From Bettongia penicillata ogilbyi (taxonomy: Eukaryota; Chordata; Mammalia; Diprotodontia; Potoroidae): 64,000 bases of DNA. The notes beneath the pieces were generated by a model. It did no database searches. It was not told where the DNA came from and saw only the letters and a list, made by a program, of their open reading frames with translations. Of the stretch, positions 22,351-34,108 are shown piece by piece (within the stretch, counting starts at the first letter, position 1; every line of letters starts with the position of its first letter). A program made the translations under genes and the position numbers. The stretch lies in assembly GCA_023548195.1 (NCBI GenBank), contig JAJHZJ010000695.1, positions 434,001 to 498,000 of the forward strand, written 5' to 3'.

Positions 22351-23156
22351 TCCAAAATGTGTAACATTGAATATTTATATCTTTGCCAATTCTCTGGAAA
22401 ATACAACACAGAGAAAATCACCAGCTATCAATATTATGCCTTCTTTCTTGTTTGCATAATCATAAACGCAATATATACTCGTATCAGCAAAATTTTTGAT
22501 AAAGGTGTTAGAAAGAAACATGCATGATTTTTCAAGGTATATATTACACATGATATCATACATTTACCATTACAACATTTCCTGAATATTGTGTTACAAA
22601 CAAGATCTCAATTTGTTTAACTGTAAAAACAACAAAAACATTTGATGTGGAGCTAAATACTATTTTAAAGATTCAATTTAAAAAAGTGGTTTTGTGTTTT
22701 TTGGAACCTTGTTAACAAAAGAAAAACCTTGTTTAAAGACCTATTGATAATTAATATGAAGCAATGCATAAACAGGATATATACACTCTGTAATGACATT
22801 TGCCACTGTCATGGGAGGTCCAGCACCAAACCCCAAATTGAAAAAAGTGATTCTCTACCAATGATGAGAGTCACTTAGATGCTCCATTTTGAAGGTGACA
22901 TTTTTATTTACCCTAATTTCTTTCTCTGACTTTATACATAAACTGTGTACCCAGCAAGGACTTAACCTACTGACAGCTGCACTTACACTGGAGGAGTATG
23001 ACACTGTGAATATTGTTGTAGAAAGCAGGGGCAATAATAGAAAACCACTATCTCTCAGAAAGTATTCACTTGTGCCAGTGAACTGATATCTTGAATGGTG
23101 CTGTCCTGCCATTCATAGGAAAAGACTGAAGTGAAAATAATTGTGGCTAACATGAC
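22351..23156. other. No gene seen
   Basis: AT-rich, with several short frames and no motifs. Confidence 0.45.
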
Positions 23157-23190
23157 ATTTTTTTTTTTTTGGTAAAGACTTGGTCATCAA

Positions 23191-23196
23191 TTTAAT
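23191..23196 (-). promoter_or_regulatory. Poly(A) signal ATTAAA of the CDC16 retrocopy
   Basis: TTTAAT on plus, 20 bases from the T-run at 23157-23170. This marks the 3' end of the copied mRNA. Confidence 0.65.
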
Positions 23197-25559
23197 ATGC
23201 AAAAATGAGATGAGATCAAACACATTTTTCCTCCTATGTGCTAGGAAATAGAAGTTAAAAATATCAATTGATTACTTTGAAGTTATTTATTTTAAAGAAC
23301 AAAATACTAATTTTACACTGAAATTCCCTATAATTCTTTTGGCTTTTTTAAAATAACAAAATATCCTTCACTGGTAGGCTGTAAGTCTGGTAGCCTTAAC
23401 AACATAACAACTTTTAGTTGTTTTAAATTGATTTTGATGTGTACTGTAAACAATTTCATATTAACTTCTTAGTATTTATGTTTTAATAGCAAAGGGTTTC
23501 ATTAGTTTAAAAAAACATAAGATGGTTTACCTCCTTTATTCCATAATATGTAACTTTTTTTTATAATCAGTAAAACTGGAAAACCATCTGTTGCGAAGGT
23601 GTGCTATCCAGTCTTTTAAGGCAGGCATTAGTTCTTCATTGCTAGATGTAGAGATGTAGTTTGGATTCATATAAAAAAATAGCAACTTCTTCAAACATGA
23701 AAAGAATGTGACAAAATACTAATATATTTGGACAAAATGAAATTTTAACCAGGTCTCTGAATCATGTACTATGGTCTGATCATGTCATTTTCATTATTTC
23801 AATTTCAAAGATTTTTTACAATGGAGACCTAGAATCTGTGTTCTTCCTTGAATGATGTAATGTTTTGAATGGTATAAGTCCAGTTTCTTTCAGAGTCTGT
23901 CTTTCTATATATAATGTTTTTCAGTGTCTTCACTGTATGTACATCAAATTCATAACACCTCAATTTTTCTTTGATCTCTGTACCAATATAACCTTCAGAA
24001 TCACCAGTGTGCATTTAAATGCAATACTCAACCATGGGAACAGAAAATTTATCATGTCTCCTAAGTCCAAGGGCTGTCCAAAAATAATCAACTGTACCTT
24101 CAAAGTTGCCCATTAGGCTATGTATATAACCTATGGCAGAATAGGTAGAAGCATTCTGGGGAATCAACAGTAAGGCTTCACGATGGTATTCTAGTACCTC
24201 TTCTTACTTTTTAAGTTTTCTGTTTAAGCTGTTCAACAAAGGTTTCCATTTGTCAACTGTTACCTCATTTCCAATGGCCTTATTTTTTTCTAATGCATCA
24301 AGGAACCATTTTTCAGCTGTTTTCCAGTCTCCATTTTGAAATGTAACTACTCCAAACTCATACATAAGGAAAGGATCTTCAGGTGCAATACTTAGAGCTT
24401 GTCTGAAAAATCTTTCAGCCAACTTTGCACTGTTGGTCAAACCATATTCCAATCCAATATACAACATTGATAAGTGACATCCTTTCATCAGCTGTGCTGC
24501 TGTGAAGTAAGCCACCATTGCTTGGTCATGCTCACTCTCAACTGAAAATGAATGTCCATATACTATCCATGCAGGTCTATAGGTTCTTTCAAGTGTTGTG
24601 GCTTTGCTGAGATATCTTCTGGCATGTTCATTTTTGTGTCCAACCATTAAATAATAACATCCTACTGCAAACCAAGATACACGATTGCTAGGGTATAAAT
24701 CCACCAATTTATAAGAGACATAGAGAAGCTCATTTGCTTTATTCAGTTCCACAAGAGCCCCTATGGGCACAGGTAAACAATTTGCCTGCAAAGGATCTTT
24801 TTTCATTACTACCGAAGTCAGCTCATTTTGTTGAGCACATTTTGAAGTCACAATTACAATACTGTCTTTCTGCCAAATACATTACCACATCTAGACTGTC
24901 CTGCAGACCCTCTACAGATTCAGGAACGACAGTTTCACAAGGCTTATTATACTCTTTAAGTTATACTCAAAAAGAAAACGCAGCAATTCTTGTTCTTCTG
25001 TGCACTGCTTGTCAAAAGGTAGAGATTCAAGCAGCTCTTTTTCTTCTTGTACTGTCTGTATGTGGTGTGATGTTAAAAGATCAAATGTTTCAAAGTAGTA
25101 GATGTCAAGCTTTAAGGCTTCTTTGTAGCGATAAGTTGCTAAGGTACAATTATCTAGAGCATCATAGATCTTTCCTCACAAAAGGCAAATAGAACTCTTA
25201 ATTGAAGATTGGGACATTTCCCAGTCATTAGAAGGTTCTTTTGGCCCACTTTCATCTTTCGAGTACTTTTCAAATAATCTTTTTTTAATTGGCTCTTCCG
25301 AATCAAGGATATCAAGAGCTTGCTGGTGTTCTTCTGGAGCATATGCACCTAGCGGCGAAATAGCGACATGCTTCATATAACTTGTCTAGTGCACGTGAGC
25401 GAAGAGCTTGCTCTGCCCTGCGGTAAGGAGCAGTTGGGTCAACTGGGCAACCAGTAAATGCCTGTGGTTCCTCAGCTGACCATGAGGCTACTTTGTCAGC
25501 CCAAAACGGAGCACTTTGATATCGGGGCTGGTCGGCGTGCTGGCGAACGCGCTTCCGCA

Positions 25560-25780
25560 GAGGCTCCAAGGTCATCTTCCCGCAAGGACTGAGCCTGCGT
25601 GTGCGCACGTCAGGGAGTGTGGGGGAGGGGGGAGGGACGACGGAGGAAGAGGAAGAGGCTCCGGGCGAGCAGGAAACGGAAGCTGATGCGGGAAGGGGGC
25701 GGGGCGCGGCCGTTTGGCGGGAGCTTCAAGCTCTCTGCTGGGAGTCCACGGAACCGTATGCTGCGTACCTACAACATCTT
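25560..25780. other. GC-rich, CpG-dense segment at 5' end of CDC16 retrocopy
   Basis: A sharp GC island in AT-rich surroundings, with the palindromic 'gtgtgcgcacgtc' near 25598-25610, purine-rich 'gaggaagaggaagagg', and 'ggggcggggcgcggcc' near 25698. It precedes the retrocopy ATG and most likely represents the copied 5' UTR. An NRF1/CRE-like motif lies inside, but activity is unknown. Confidence 0.6.
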
Positions 25781-26595
25781 TAAAAGAAAATATTCAACGA
25801 ACCTGAGGAATAGTCCAAATTACGTCAGCACATACTCAGAAATAGGCTGACTTTAATGCAATGATGCACTATCCTGGGAAAAGAATTGTAACATGCTGGA
25901 CAGGAGAAAGAGCAAATAACCACACACACACCCACCATCAGAGGAACAGGAAATGGCTTGTTAATGACGTAAGAGCGAGTCTCCACTCAGTTGTAAGTAT
26001 GCAGTCACACAACTAAATTAGTACGGCAAAAGGAAAAGTGATAACAATCTTAAATAAATGAATAAAAATCACAAAGAAGTTTATGGCCTATATTTAATGT
26101 ACCACCAAATACAGCTTCTTTCAATGAACTATTGTTATAAAAAACTTAGGAAGAAACCTAGAGTAAACAAAATTTTCTAAAGGTACTTAAGAATGAAAAT
26201 GGAAATACAGCAAGCAGAAAAAATAAATGAGAAGAATCGTTGAATGTTTTTAAAGGAAACATTTGGTTTTTTATTTATTTTTCTGGGTTTATAGGGTGTT
26301 CCAGAAAGACTAACACTTCTGGCGTGCCTTTGCAGGGCTGTTCGTTTCCAGTTGGTATCCTGCTTTTTCCCAACTCTCACCTGTGGCTCCAAGAAGCTGC
26401 AGCATAAACGGTGACCTTGCCTAGTAAACCATCGCATCAGAAGGGCTAACTCAGGTTGAGGATAACCAACAGGCCTCAAACCCATTGGTGAGTTAGGAGG
26501 ATGTCTACCCCAAGCTTGTGAAGGCTTCCACAAACAGAATGGGCAGAGAAAGCAATTTATTACAGTGGCCATGAAGGGAGCTAAAGCAGGTGCTG
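25781..26595. other. No gene; unassigned repeat-like block
   Basis: 26285-26590 is richer in GC and may be the body of the RTE-derived element whose tail follows. The 131-codon minus frame at 26177-26572 has no motif. Confidence 0.35.
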
Positions 26596-26822
26596 GGGTG
26601 TGATTAGTTCTTGGTCAGATATCAGGATGTCAAATTCATCCACTGCATCCTGGGCCATCACCAGTCATCCTGACTTTTGCCTTGCCACTGGAAAAGAGTG
26701 TAAGACAGATGATTTGTGCAACTACAACTTATTTAAATCCAATTTAGTCATGAGACAAAATATCACCAATCATCAAAATGTCACTGGTACTCTTCGAAAA
26801 TGAAGAAACAATAACTTTCTGA
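26596..26822 (+). repeat. RTE-derived repeat, 3' tail in sense orientation
   Basis: 'catcctgggccatcaccagt', 'cttgccactggaaaagagtg' and the end 'gtcactggtactcttcgaaa' are the reverse complement of the blocks at 2441-2730 and 39650-39900. Confidence 0.5.
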
Positions 26823-27675
26823 TATGTTTCTAGTACTTATAATTTCCATTCGTTATTTCCTACTATGAGGCGACAACATATAATGCCTATTATAATGGCA
26901 TAGAGGTGACCTCATGGTCAGGGAGATTGGGTTTCAAGTTTTACCTCTGCCATAAATGTAGTCGGCATCAAAAAGTGTAGGCTACATAAAAAAAATAAAA
27001 ACAAAAAAACCCGTAAAAACTACCTCTCAATCCCCTAGGCAAATTTCTAAGATTGCAACTAGCTGAGCAGGTGCTGATCTGAACTGATAAAGGCTATCTC
27101 TTTATTGGGAGTTCTGTGTACTAGAGAAATTAAATAACTTTTGTTCCACCTCTCCTGAAATAATTCTAAAGTATGGCATTCAAGGTTTTGAGAAAACTAC
27201 ATGATAAAGAAAAGAAAGGCCAGAAGATAAGAGGATTGTTAAAAAAGGTTTATTGTAATTCTAACATCCAAGCAAGTAAGGCGATAGTGAGACTCATCCA
27301 GAGACAAGTGAATATTAACAAATAATCTAGAAAAGAATATACCACAGCAAATCAAAATTATGCAGTGAAGGATGATGGTTTAGAAACCATCAATGAGAAC
27401 GAAAATAAATTATATGGGACCCTCCCCCATATAAACCTGAATGAATGTATAGGTCCCTGGGCAAGGTGGGGATCTGTTGAGAATGGCAAGTAGTTTTATT
27501 GATTTACAATCCTGATATGATTCCTTTGGCTTTTGTGTTTTCTGTTGGGTGAAAAGAAGCTAGATGTGGACCAAGCACTGTGCTAATGGTTTTACAAATA
27601 TTCCATAAGTTGGTATTATGTACTTAACATATGTCAGACACTGTACTAAGCATCAGTATTAATATAATAGTTATA
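26823..27675. other. No gene; degraded repeats
   Basis: A short ancient repeat phrase at 27560-27655 ('gaccaagcactgtgctaatg'). Otherwise unremarkable. Confidence 0.4.
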
Positions 27676-27753
27676 TTATATTAATATAATATTTAATAAT
27701 ATGATATAATCAGTAAACATCATTATTAATATATATACATACATATATATACA

Positions 27754-27794
<41 letters not shown>

Positions 27795-27795
27795 G
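27676..27795. repeat. (TA)n-rich tract
   Basis: TA dinucleotides, pure at about 27760-27792. Confidence 0.9.
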
Positions 27796-28480
27796 AATGC
27801 AACATAGTTCAATGTCTCCTGGAGTACCAAAAACAAAATGATGTCAGAAGAATGAGAAAAATTACATTGTTTCCTGGCTGCATTATTTATCCTTAAAAGG
27901 TCAAGAATATAGTTGAACAATCTCCTGCTCGACGTGAATGGTCTCAGTAGGTATCCTCTGATCATTTTTATGAGAGGAGAGATTTAAAACTGAGACACAC
28001 AGGACCATGAAGTCCAGTGTTACTTGGTAATATTTAGGTAAATACCCATTGTTTTGTTTGTACAATAGCCTACAGAGATGAAAGTTTAGGAAGTGTATGG
28101 GATAGTTCCATAATCTAAGGTGAAGTTCCTTAGCAAAAAGGAATGATCCCTGTACCAGACAGAGGAAAGAAAAAAAAAATAATGAACATTGATCAATGAC
28201 ATGGACAACTAGGGATTCTAACCTAGAAAACATGAGACTTAGGGAAGTGCTGTTGTTAAATATTTAACAAGTTATCATAAAGAGATCATATTTATTCTGC
28301 TTGATTATAGACCATAGTACGAAAAGTCATGAAAAATAATTGTGGAGAGGCACATTTTAGCTCTGTGTAAGAACATTTTCTGAGCAGTTAAGGTTATCCA
28401 ATTCTAGACTGTGAGCTAATGAAATACCTATTATAAGTCATATTAGTAAAGATTGGATGACCATAATATCTTAAGTTTAG
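27796..28480. other. No gene seen
   Basis: The minus frame of 110 codons at 27901-28233 shows no conserved motif. Confidence 0.4.
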
Positions 28481-28615
28481 AACTTGAAGAGATATCAGAG
28501 ATGATATATGCTATCCTTCATATTGTACAAAAGGAAGCTGTGCACCAGGGAGGTTAAACAGATTGCCTAAGGTCACACAAGAAACAGGTGGCAAAGCAAA
28601 GAATAAAACCCAGAT
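28481..28615 (-). repeat. MIR-type SINE fragment, antisense
   Basis: 'ttaaacagattgcctaaggt' and 'cacacaagaaacaggtggca' correspond to the reverse of the SINE core. A sense-oriented scrap, 'ggtctcttccagctctgaaa', follows at 28675. Confidence 0.6.
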
Positions 28616-29154
28616 TCATTGTTCTTTCTAGAACATATAATTTTTATTATATAATGGACTAAATAACCTATGAGGTCTCTTCCAGCTCTGAAAATTTATG
28701 ATTCCACACGATTTGCAGGAAAAAAAAAGAGTAATGCAATTGTGAAGTGTATTAATAGATCTAAAATTGAGAATGAGATAGTCACCTTGACTCCTGCCTT
28801 GGTCATACATCTGAAGTATTGTGTTCTTTTGTTTTGCCACAACTTTTCTTTTTTTCAGGAACAAAATTTAGAGTTTAAATCATATTTAGAAGAGGGAACT
28901 TATGTTGATAAGAGTTGATAGCTGTAAGAACCTGCGGGTGAGGGCCATGATGCTACCTTCAGATATTAGAAGGACTGTCAGATGGAAATAGAATTAGAAT
29001 TTAGTTTCTTGGTCTCAGCAGGTAGAATTAAGATAATTGAGAAGAGGCTAATGAAAGGAAAAAAATCAACAGTAAAAGAAAAATATTTCTAACACCAAAA
29101 ATAAAATAAGACAACTTGGAGGATAATCAATTCTCTTTGACTGAGAGGCTTTAA
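28616..29154. other. No gene seen
   Basis: Only the SINE scrap near 28650-28705 is recognisable. Confidence 0.4.
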
Positions 29155-29345
29155 ATAAAATATATATGTGGAAATGTGTTTTGCATGATTATACACATGC
29201 CTAGGTCAAATTGTTTGCCTTCTAAATGGGTGGGGAGGGAAGGAGAGAATTTGGAACTCAAACTTTATAAAAAGAGACAAATGTTGAAATTATTTTTACT
29301 TGTAATTGGGAGAGAAAAGAAAATATTAAACAGAAAAAATAGAGC
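29155..29345 (+). mobile_element. 5'-truncated L1 3' end
   Basis: Ends with 'tgggtggggagggaaggaga', 'atttggaactcaaactttat' and 'tacttgtaattgggagagaa', the standard 3' terminus of the L1 family in this window, followed by an A-rich tail. Confidence 0.8.
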
Positions 29346-30410
29346 CCCTACTAAAATATTATATTAAGGTTCATATATCAAGTATGAACTGGAGTAGGTT
29401 AAAATATAATGACATAATATAATATAGTCGGTTATTTCTAATTGTGGGTGCCACAAATATAAAGATTAGCCTTGGAAATGAGAAGACTTCCCCTACAACT
29501 GAGAAGGAAGGTGGAGTAACAAAAAAAGTTTGAAGTGAGGAAACAAAGAGTTAAAGAAGCTTACACTGAATATCTTTAATATCTGTGATATGATCTGCTG
29601 AAGAGTTGGGGGATGTTTGCAAAGGTGGGGATGGAATCTTCCAAAGATTAGACACAGTTTGTAGCAATCACTGTGGATTCTAATAAAAATGAGTACAGCT
29701 AGGTCCTGATTAGTGTGAATAAGGAATACCCTGAAATGGTCACATGTGTAAATTAAAATTCACAATATTTGAAGAAATAATCATGTAACATATAGTCTTT
29801 GATTCCAGCCCAACAGAAGTATAGATTGTGAATTTGAATAATCTAACCAGTTTATCCATCATTCTCACTAACCAAGAACTAGCAGTAAAAGTTCTTTCCA
29901 AAGAAGGGATGGGGCTAGGTTTATTATGCATTAGTTGACCACTGGGGCTCAGGTGACCCATTTAGGCCAAGGAAGATTGAGTACTGTAATGTAATGTAAT
30001 GGTCCTTGGAAGAGGTGTCAGGATACTTAGGTTAGATATTCTTGCCTTTCTAGGAAAGTACTCAGTGATTTTGGGAAAAGTATTGCCTAATCTGTCTGGG
30101 TCTAGGTTAATTGTCTGGAAAATGTTAAAAAAAAAAATGTTTCAAAAAAATAAAAGAGACAATAAATAAGAAAGTAATTTGAAAATTCAAAAGGGCTACA
30201 TCAATATAAACTATTATTAATTTCTTTAAAATCATTTAATCAATTTATACAATGAATAAATTGAATGAATAAATTGATAAAAAAAAAAATAGACTGGGTT
30301 AAGAGACCCAACCAGATTCCCAGAATATCAAACTGGTCTAAAAGCTATTTCCAATGTATCATATGTGATCCTTGATTTTGTGATTTTTAAAAAAATTGAT
30401 CCCGTATATC
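29346..30410. other. No gene seen
   Basis: AT-rich intergenic DNA without recognisable features, apart from short A-runs near 30128 and 30280. Confidence 0.45.
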
Positions 30411-31035
30411 TGAAATGCACCACTCTGTGCCTCTGCCAGAAAGATAGTCAATTAACATTTATTCAATCTCTATTGCGTGCTATATGCTGTGTAAACAAGA
30501 AAATGCAGAACAAAACAAAGCAACAAATAACGGTCCCTGCTCTCAAGGAACTCACATTCTAATGGGAGAGACAACATGCAAATAATTAAGTAGAAATGAC
30601 TAGATAGACAGGACAAAATGGGTATCATCTTTGGGCAAAGGCATCAAGATTCAAGAGCATTGGGGAAAATTCTTACAGAAGGCAGGACATTATCTGAGAC
30701 TTGAAGTAAGACAAGGCAGAGATGAGAGAATTTCTGGCTTTTTTCAAGGCATTTCCTCCTACACCTACTTCCTTCTACAAGAAAACTTTCCTAACCCCAC
30801 CCCATTTTACTCTTTCCCATTTATTTAGCACATGCTTCCTCATGGAATTACTTTCTATTATTTTGTTTACATTTTATTTGCATCCTCATATTCAGGTTAT
30901 GATTTTGTCTTTGTACTTCATTGATGACAGTGAGTTAGGGTAATGATATTTAGTTTTTAACTTTGTAGTGTTTAAGTAACTAACGTGGTGTCTGATGCAT
31001 AGGAGGCACTAGATAAATGTTAAATTGAATTACTT
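30411..31035 (+). repeat. Ancient repeat plus L2-type 3' end
   Basis: 30440-30745 contains 'catttattcaatctctattg' and 'ggtccctgctctcaaggaac', shared with 48920-49000. 30760-31035 ends in 'ggtgtctgatgcataggaggcac' and 'agataaatgttaaattgaat', the L2 3' end layout (the first phrase is shown here only in outline). Confidence 0.45.
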
Positions 31036-31390
31036 CATGGTCAGGGGATCTTAGAACTTTTTATCGCCATGTTTTTCTGCAAAGGCAGAAAGGGAAATAT
31101 TTATTTATGGGCAATAGTAGGATGGAGAGAAGAAGGGGGAACTCCTTGAAAAGACAGCAAAGTGACAGACACATAGAAGAGACTGAGAGTGACAAAGAGA
31201 GATATATAAAAAACAGAAAGAGAGACAGACATACACAGAGAAAGAGAATTGAAAAGCCTCCTTACATCAATTTATAAGGTCCCATTCCTTCACTTATCCA
31301 AATTCAGAAAAGTAATCCCTGTGAAAGATTAAGTAGATGCAGGAAGATTATCAACATATCAAGAGGATATCTGAGGGGCTAGGTATAATG

Positions 31391-31391
<1 letters not shown>
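31036..31391. other. No gene seen
   Basis: Downstream flank of receptor 2, purine-rich at 31180-31250. Confidence 0.4.

Positions 31392-31482
<91 letters not shown>
31392..31482. repeat. (TA)n(TG)n microsatellite
   Basis: TA units at 31394-31432, then TG units to about 31480. It lies about 295 bases past the stop of receptor 2. Confidence 0.95.
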
Positions 31483-31483
<1 letters not shown>

Positions 31484-31775
31484 TAATCATTTGATAGGAC
31501 TTTGTAGTTTTGAGATGGAATGGAACTAACAACCAGCCCTAACATGGTAACAAGGGAGAAAAGATCAGAAACAGAATAGGACAAAATTTGAGGATGGATA
31601 GATGGCGAAATTGGGCCAATGAGCGGCCACTTCACATTTAACCCAGATAAGATAAGGAGACACAATAAAAAAAAAAATAACCAAGGACACTCACTCTGTT
31701 TAAGTCCATGGTCCAGAACCTTGGTTTCCATTTCCTAGACCAAACATATTTCAGGAAACACTAGAAATTATCTCC

Positions 31776-32762
31776 TCAGCTTGTCCAGCTTCCAAAGGAC
31801 TTCTGCAGAGCAGCACGAATTTGTTTAGTTTTCAGACTATAGATAATTGGGTTGAACATAGGAGGCATGAAGAGATAAATATTGCCTAGGACAGCATGGG
31901 TTAGAGGGGAACTCTTTTTATTGACACGATGCAACAATGTTATTGCTAGGAGCGGCATGTAGAAGATGAGGACAATGAAGATGTGGGAAAGGCAGGTGTT
32001 CAGTGCCTTCAACTGACCTTCTCTGGAAGCAATTCCCAGCACAGATCGAAGGATTAGGGTGTAGGAGAGGACAATGAGCAAGGAGTCAACTGCAAAAGAG
32101 CAGATGACCAAGACTAGACCATAGAAGATATTGATCTTGACAGGACCACAGGCCAGCTTCATGACATCAGGGTGGAGGCAGTAGGAGTAGGAGAGGGTTT
32201 GGCCTTTGCAGAAAGGCAGTCTCTTGAGGAGGATAGGCAATGGAGTCATGAGTGCTATGCCCCTCAAAAATGCTGCCAGGCCCATTTTAGTGATACGTGG
32301 ATGGGTAAGGATGGTGGTATAATGCAATGGGTGACTGATGGCCACAAAGCGGTCAAAGGCCATGGATAAGAGAATCCCTGATCCTGTAGAGGAGAAGGTG
32401 TGAATAAAGAAGAGCTGACTAAGGCAGCCATCAAATGCAATCTCATGATGTCCGAAGATAAAAACCTTAAGCACTGATGACAACGTTGAGATGGACAGGC
32501 CAATGTCAGCTCCTGCCAACATGGAGAGAAAAAGATATTGGGGCTCCCAGAGACTGCGCTCAATCTTGACCAGATATAATAATGTGCAGTTGCCAGTCAG
32601 AGTGATGATGTACATAAGGCTCAGAAGTGGGCTTAGCCACATGCGGGCCCCTACCAGTCCTCGGAGACCAGTCAAGATGAAGACAGATGGCTGAAAGTCA
32701 GTACTATTGTATGGCAGCAAAATGTCATGGGAAGGGTCCTTCTCAGAGTAATTCCAAGACAT
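31776..32762 (-). CDS. Class I olfactory receptor, family 51-like, divergent (receptor 2)
   Basis: Odorant GPCR, one intact coding exon of 328 residues. Visible: N-glycosylation sites NYS (4) and NST (19); GN in TM1 (57-58); 'EPQYLFLSMLAGADIG' into TM2; Cys 113 before TM3; DRF (137-139); 'HPLHYTTILTHPRI' in loop 2; extracellular-loop-2 cysteines 185, 195 and 205 with 'CLHPDVMKLAC'; 'KALNTC' at TM6; and NPIIY (304-308) in TM7. Some usually fixed positions differ: 'GLRGLVGARMWLS' where relatives have GIPGLExxHIWIS, SLWEP for SLHEP, and LSYSYC for LSHSYC. An in-frame extension reaches only a TTG at 32783 and crosses a good splice acceptor (AG at 32769-32768). The ATG at 32762 is therefore the start, 5 bases into the exon. 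No stop or frameshift. Subfamily and ligand unknown. Confidence 0.92.
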   Translation of the reverse strand: MSWNYSEKDPSHDILLPYNSTDFQPSVFILTGLRGLVGARMWLSPLLSLMYIITLTGNCTLLYLVKIERSLWEPQYLFLSMLAGADIGLSISTLSSVLKVFIFGHHEIAFDGCLSQLFFIHTFSSTGSGILLSMAFDRFVAISHPLHYTTILTHPRITKMGLAAFLRGIALMTPLPILLKRLPFCKGQTLSYSYCLHPDVMKLACGPVKINIFYGLVLVICSFAVDSLLIVLSYTLILRSVLGIASREGQLKALNTCLSHIFIVLIFYMPLLAITLLHRVNKKSSPLTHAVLGNIYLFMPPMFNPIIYSLKTKQIRAALQKSFGSWTS

Positions 32763-32767
32763 GGATA

Positions 32768-32795
32768 CTGGGTGAGGAAGCAAAGAAAGAAGTTA
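32768..32795 (-). promoter_or_regulatory. Splice acceptor before receptor 2 coding exon
   Basis: On the minus strand, 'ttctttctttgcttcctcac' is followed by CCAG ending at 32768, a long pyrimidine tract with a CAG. It excludes the in-frame TTG upstream. Confidence 0.65.
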
Positions 32796-33059
32796 GATGT
32801 GAGTGAATACCCAAAGATTATACCAAATAAATATTGAGGATGTACAGAGCTACCTCTGGATGGTGACCTGAAGGGAGGTACTATTCTGTAAGTAATGGAG
32901 AGAAAACAGGACACAAACTATAAGGAAAAAATATATATACATTATAGAGGTCTTTTGAATATACTTGAGATCCATGAATTCCAATGAGATTTATATTTGT
33001 GCTGAGAATAGTCCTAACCCTAAGCAAGATGAGAAGGACTCAGAGATTTCAGCAGCTCA

Positions 33060-33270
33060 ATGGAATAGTGAAATCATAGAAAGATCTGCTAGCTGTGTGA
33101 CCTTGGCAAGTCATTCAAAATTTTTCAGTTTCAGCTTCCTAATCGGTAAAATGGTGATAATAATAGCTTCTACTTCACAAGACTGCTATGAGGATCAAAT
33201 GAGATTATCTATGGACAGCATTTTATAAACTTTAACAATCTATATGTTAGCTATTATTTTTATTTTTTGG
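33060..33270 (+). repeat. MIR-like SINE
   Basis: 'gctagctgtgtgaccttggc', 'ggtaaaatggtgataataat', 'tgctatgaggatcaaatgag' and 'cattttataaactttaacaa' occur in SINE order. Confidence 0.75.
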
Positions 33271-33635
33271 AAATAGGCTGGTAAGGCTCAGTAAAAGAGA
33301 CAACATATTTGTTGAGAAGGAGAAACCTCCAATTCAGGGAAATATTCAGTTCAGTATAGAAATTTATCTTACCCCACAGGGAAATAGGAGGGGAAAGGAA
33401 TAAGAGAAAAGAAAAGAGCTTAATAGACAGGAAAGCAGATTGAAGGAGGTAGTCAGAGGCAAAAAAGACCTTTGAAGAGGAACACAGTAAAAAGAAAAAG
33501 AGAGAAGGATGAACAGGGGAAATAGGATGGAGGGAAATACACAGTTCAAAACCACAAGTGTGAATGTGAATAGGATGAACTCGCCCATGAAATGGAAAGA
33601 GATAGCAGAATGCATTAAAAATCAGAATCCAACAC
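33271..33635. other. No gene; purine-rich flank
   Basis: Purine-rich on plus (33365-33540). No motif seen in the minus frame at 33364-33615. Confidence 0.4.
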
Positions 33636-34108
33636 TACGATATTTGCCAGACAAACACTTGAAACAGAGACATATAGAGTAAAAACAAGGGGCTGGAGCA
33701 GAATATATTATGTTTCACCTGAGATTTAAAAAAAAAAAAGCAGGGGGTAGCAATCATGATGTCAAATAAAGCAAAGATAAAAAAATATTTAAAGATAAGG
33801 AGGGAAATTATATTTTGCTAAAATTATGATGGGTATGATGCAACAAATAGCATAGCTTCTAAATTAATAAAAAAAATAAGTAAGTTATAGGAGGAAATAG
33901 ACAATAAAGCTATGCTAGTAGGGCATCTCAACTTTCCCCTCTCAGAAATAGATAAATCTAACCATGAAATAAGAAAGTAGTTAGAGATGAACAGAACTTT
34001 AGAAAAGATAGCTATGATAGAACTTTGGAGAAAATTGAAAGGGAATAGATATGTGCTTTTTCTCAAATATTCATGGCACCTTCAAACAACTGATCACATA
34101 TTAAGGCA

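Larger units (their letters stand above)
23157..25780 (-). pseudogene. CDC16: Processed pseudogene of CDC16 (APC6)
   Basis: CDC16 is a TPR subunit of the anaphase-promoting complex. This intronless reverse copy starts at ATG 25575-25573 (MTLEPLRKRVRQ). It runs through the TPR array ('ALDKLYEACRYFAARC', 'DSEEPIKKRLFEKYSKDES', 'VDLYPSNRVSWFAVGCYYL', 'MLYIGLEYGLTNSAKLAE', 'SIAPEDPFLMYEFGVVTF', 'EYHREALLLIPQNASTYSA') to the C-terminal tail ('GDSEGYIG', 'KCYDFDVHT'-like, 'FEIEIMKMT') near 23770. It is broken by a frameshift near 25370, stops and shifts around 24850-24960, a shift near 24205 and a stop just before 24014. The longest open piece is 24851-24204. Downstream, an ATTAAA signal (23196-23191) lies 20 bases before a 14-base A tail (23170-23157 on plus). 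Upstream, 25576-25780 is GC-rich 5' leader. Poly(A) plus intron loss show retroposition. Confidence 0.9.

Noticed and set aside
25880..25900. Possible target duplication of the CDC16 retrocopy ('aagaattgtaacatg' versus 'aataattgtggctaacatg' before 23157)
   Set aside because: The match needs a 3-4 base gap and is too far from the recognisable 5' end. Not reported as a duplication.
32763..32783. N-terminal extension of receptor 2 to TTG
   Set aside because: Non-ATG start that crosses a strong splice acceptor. The ATG at 32762 fits family length.
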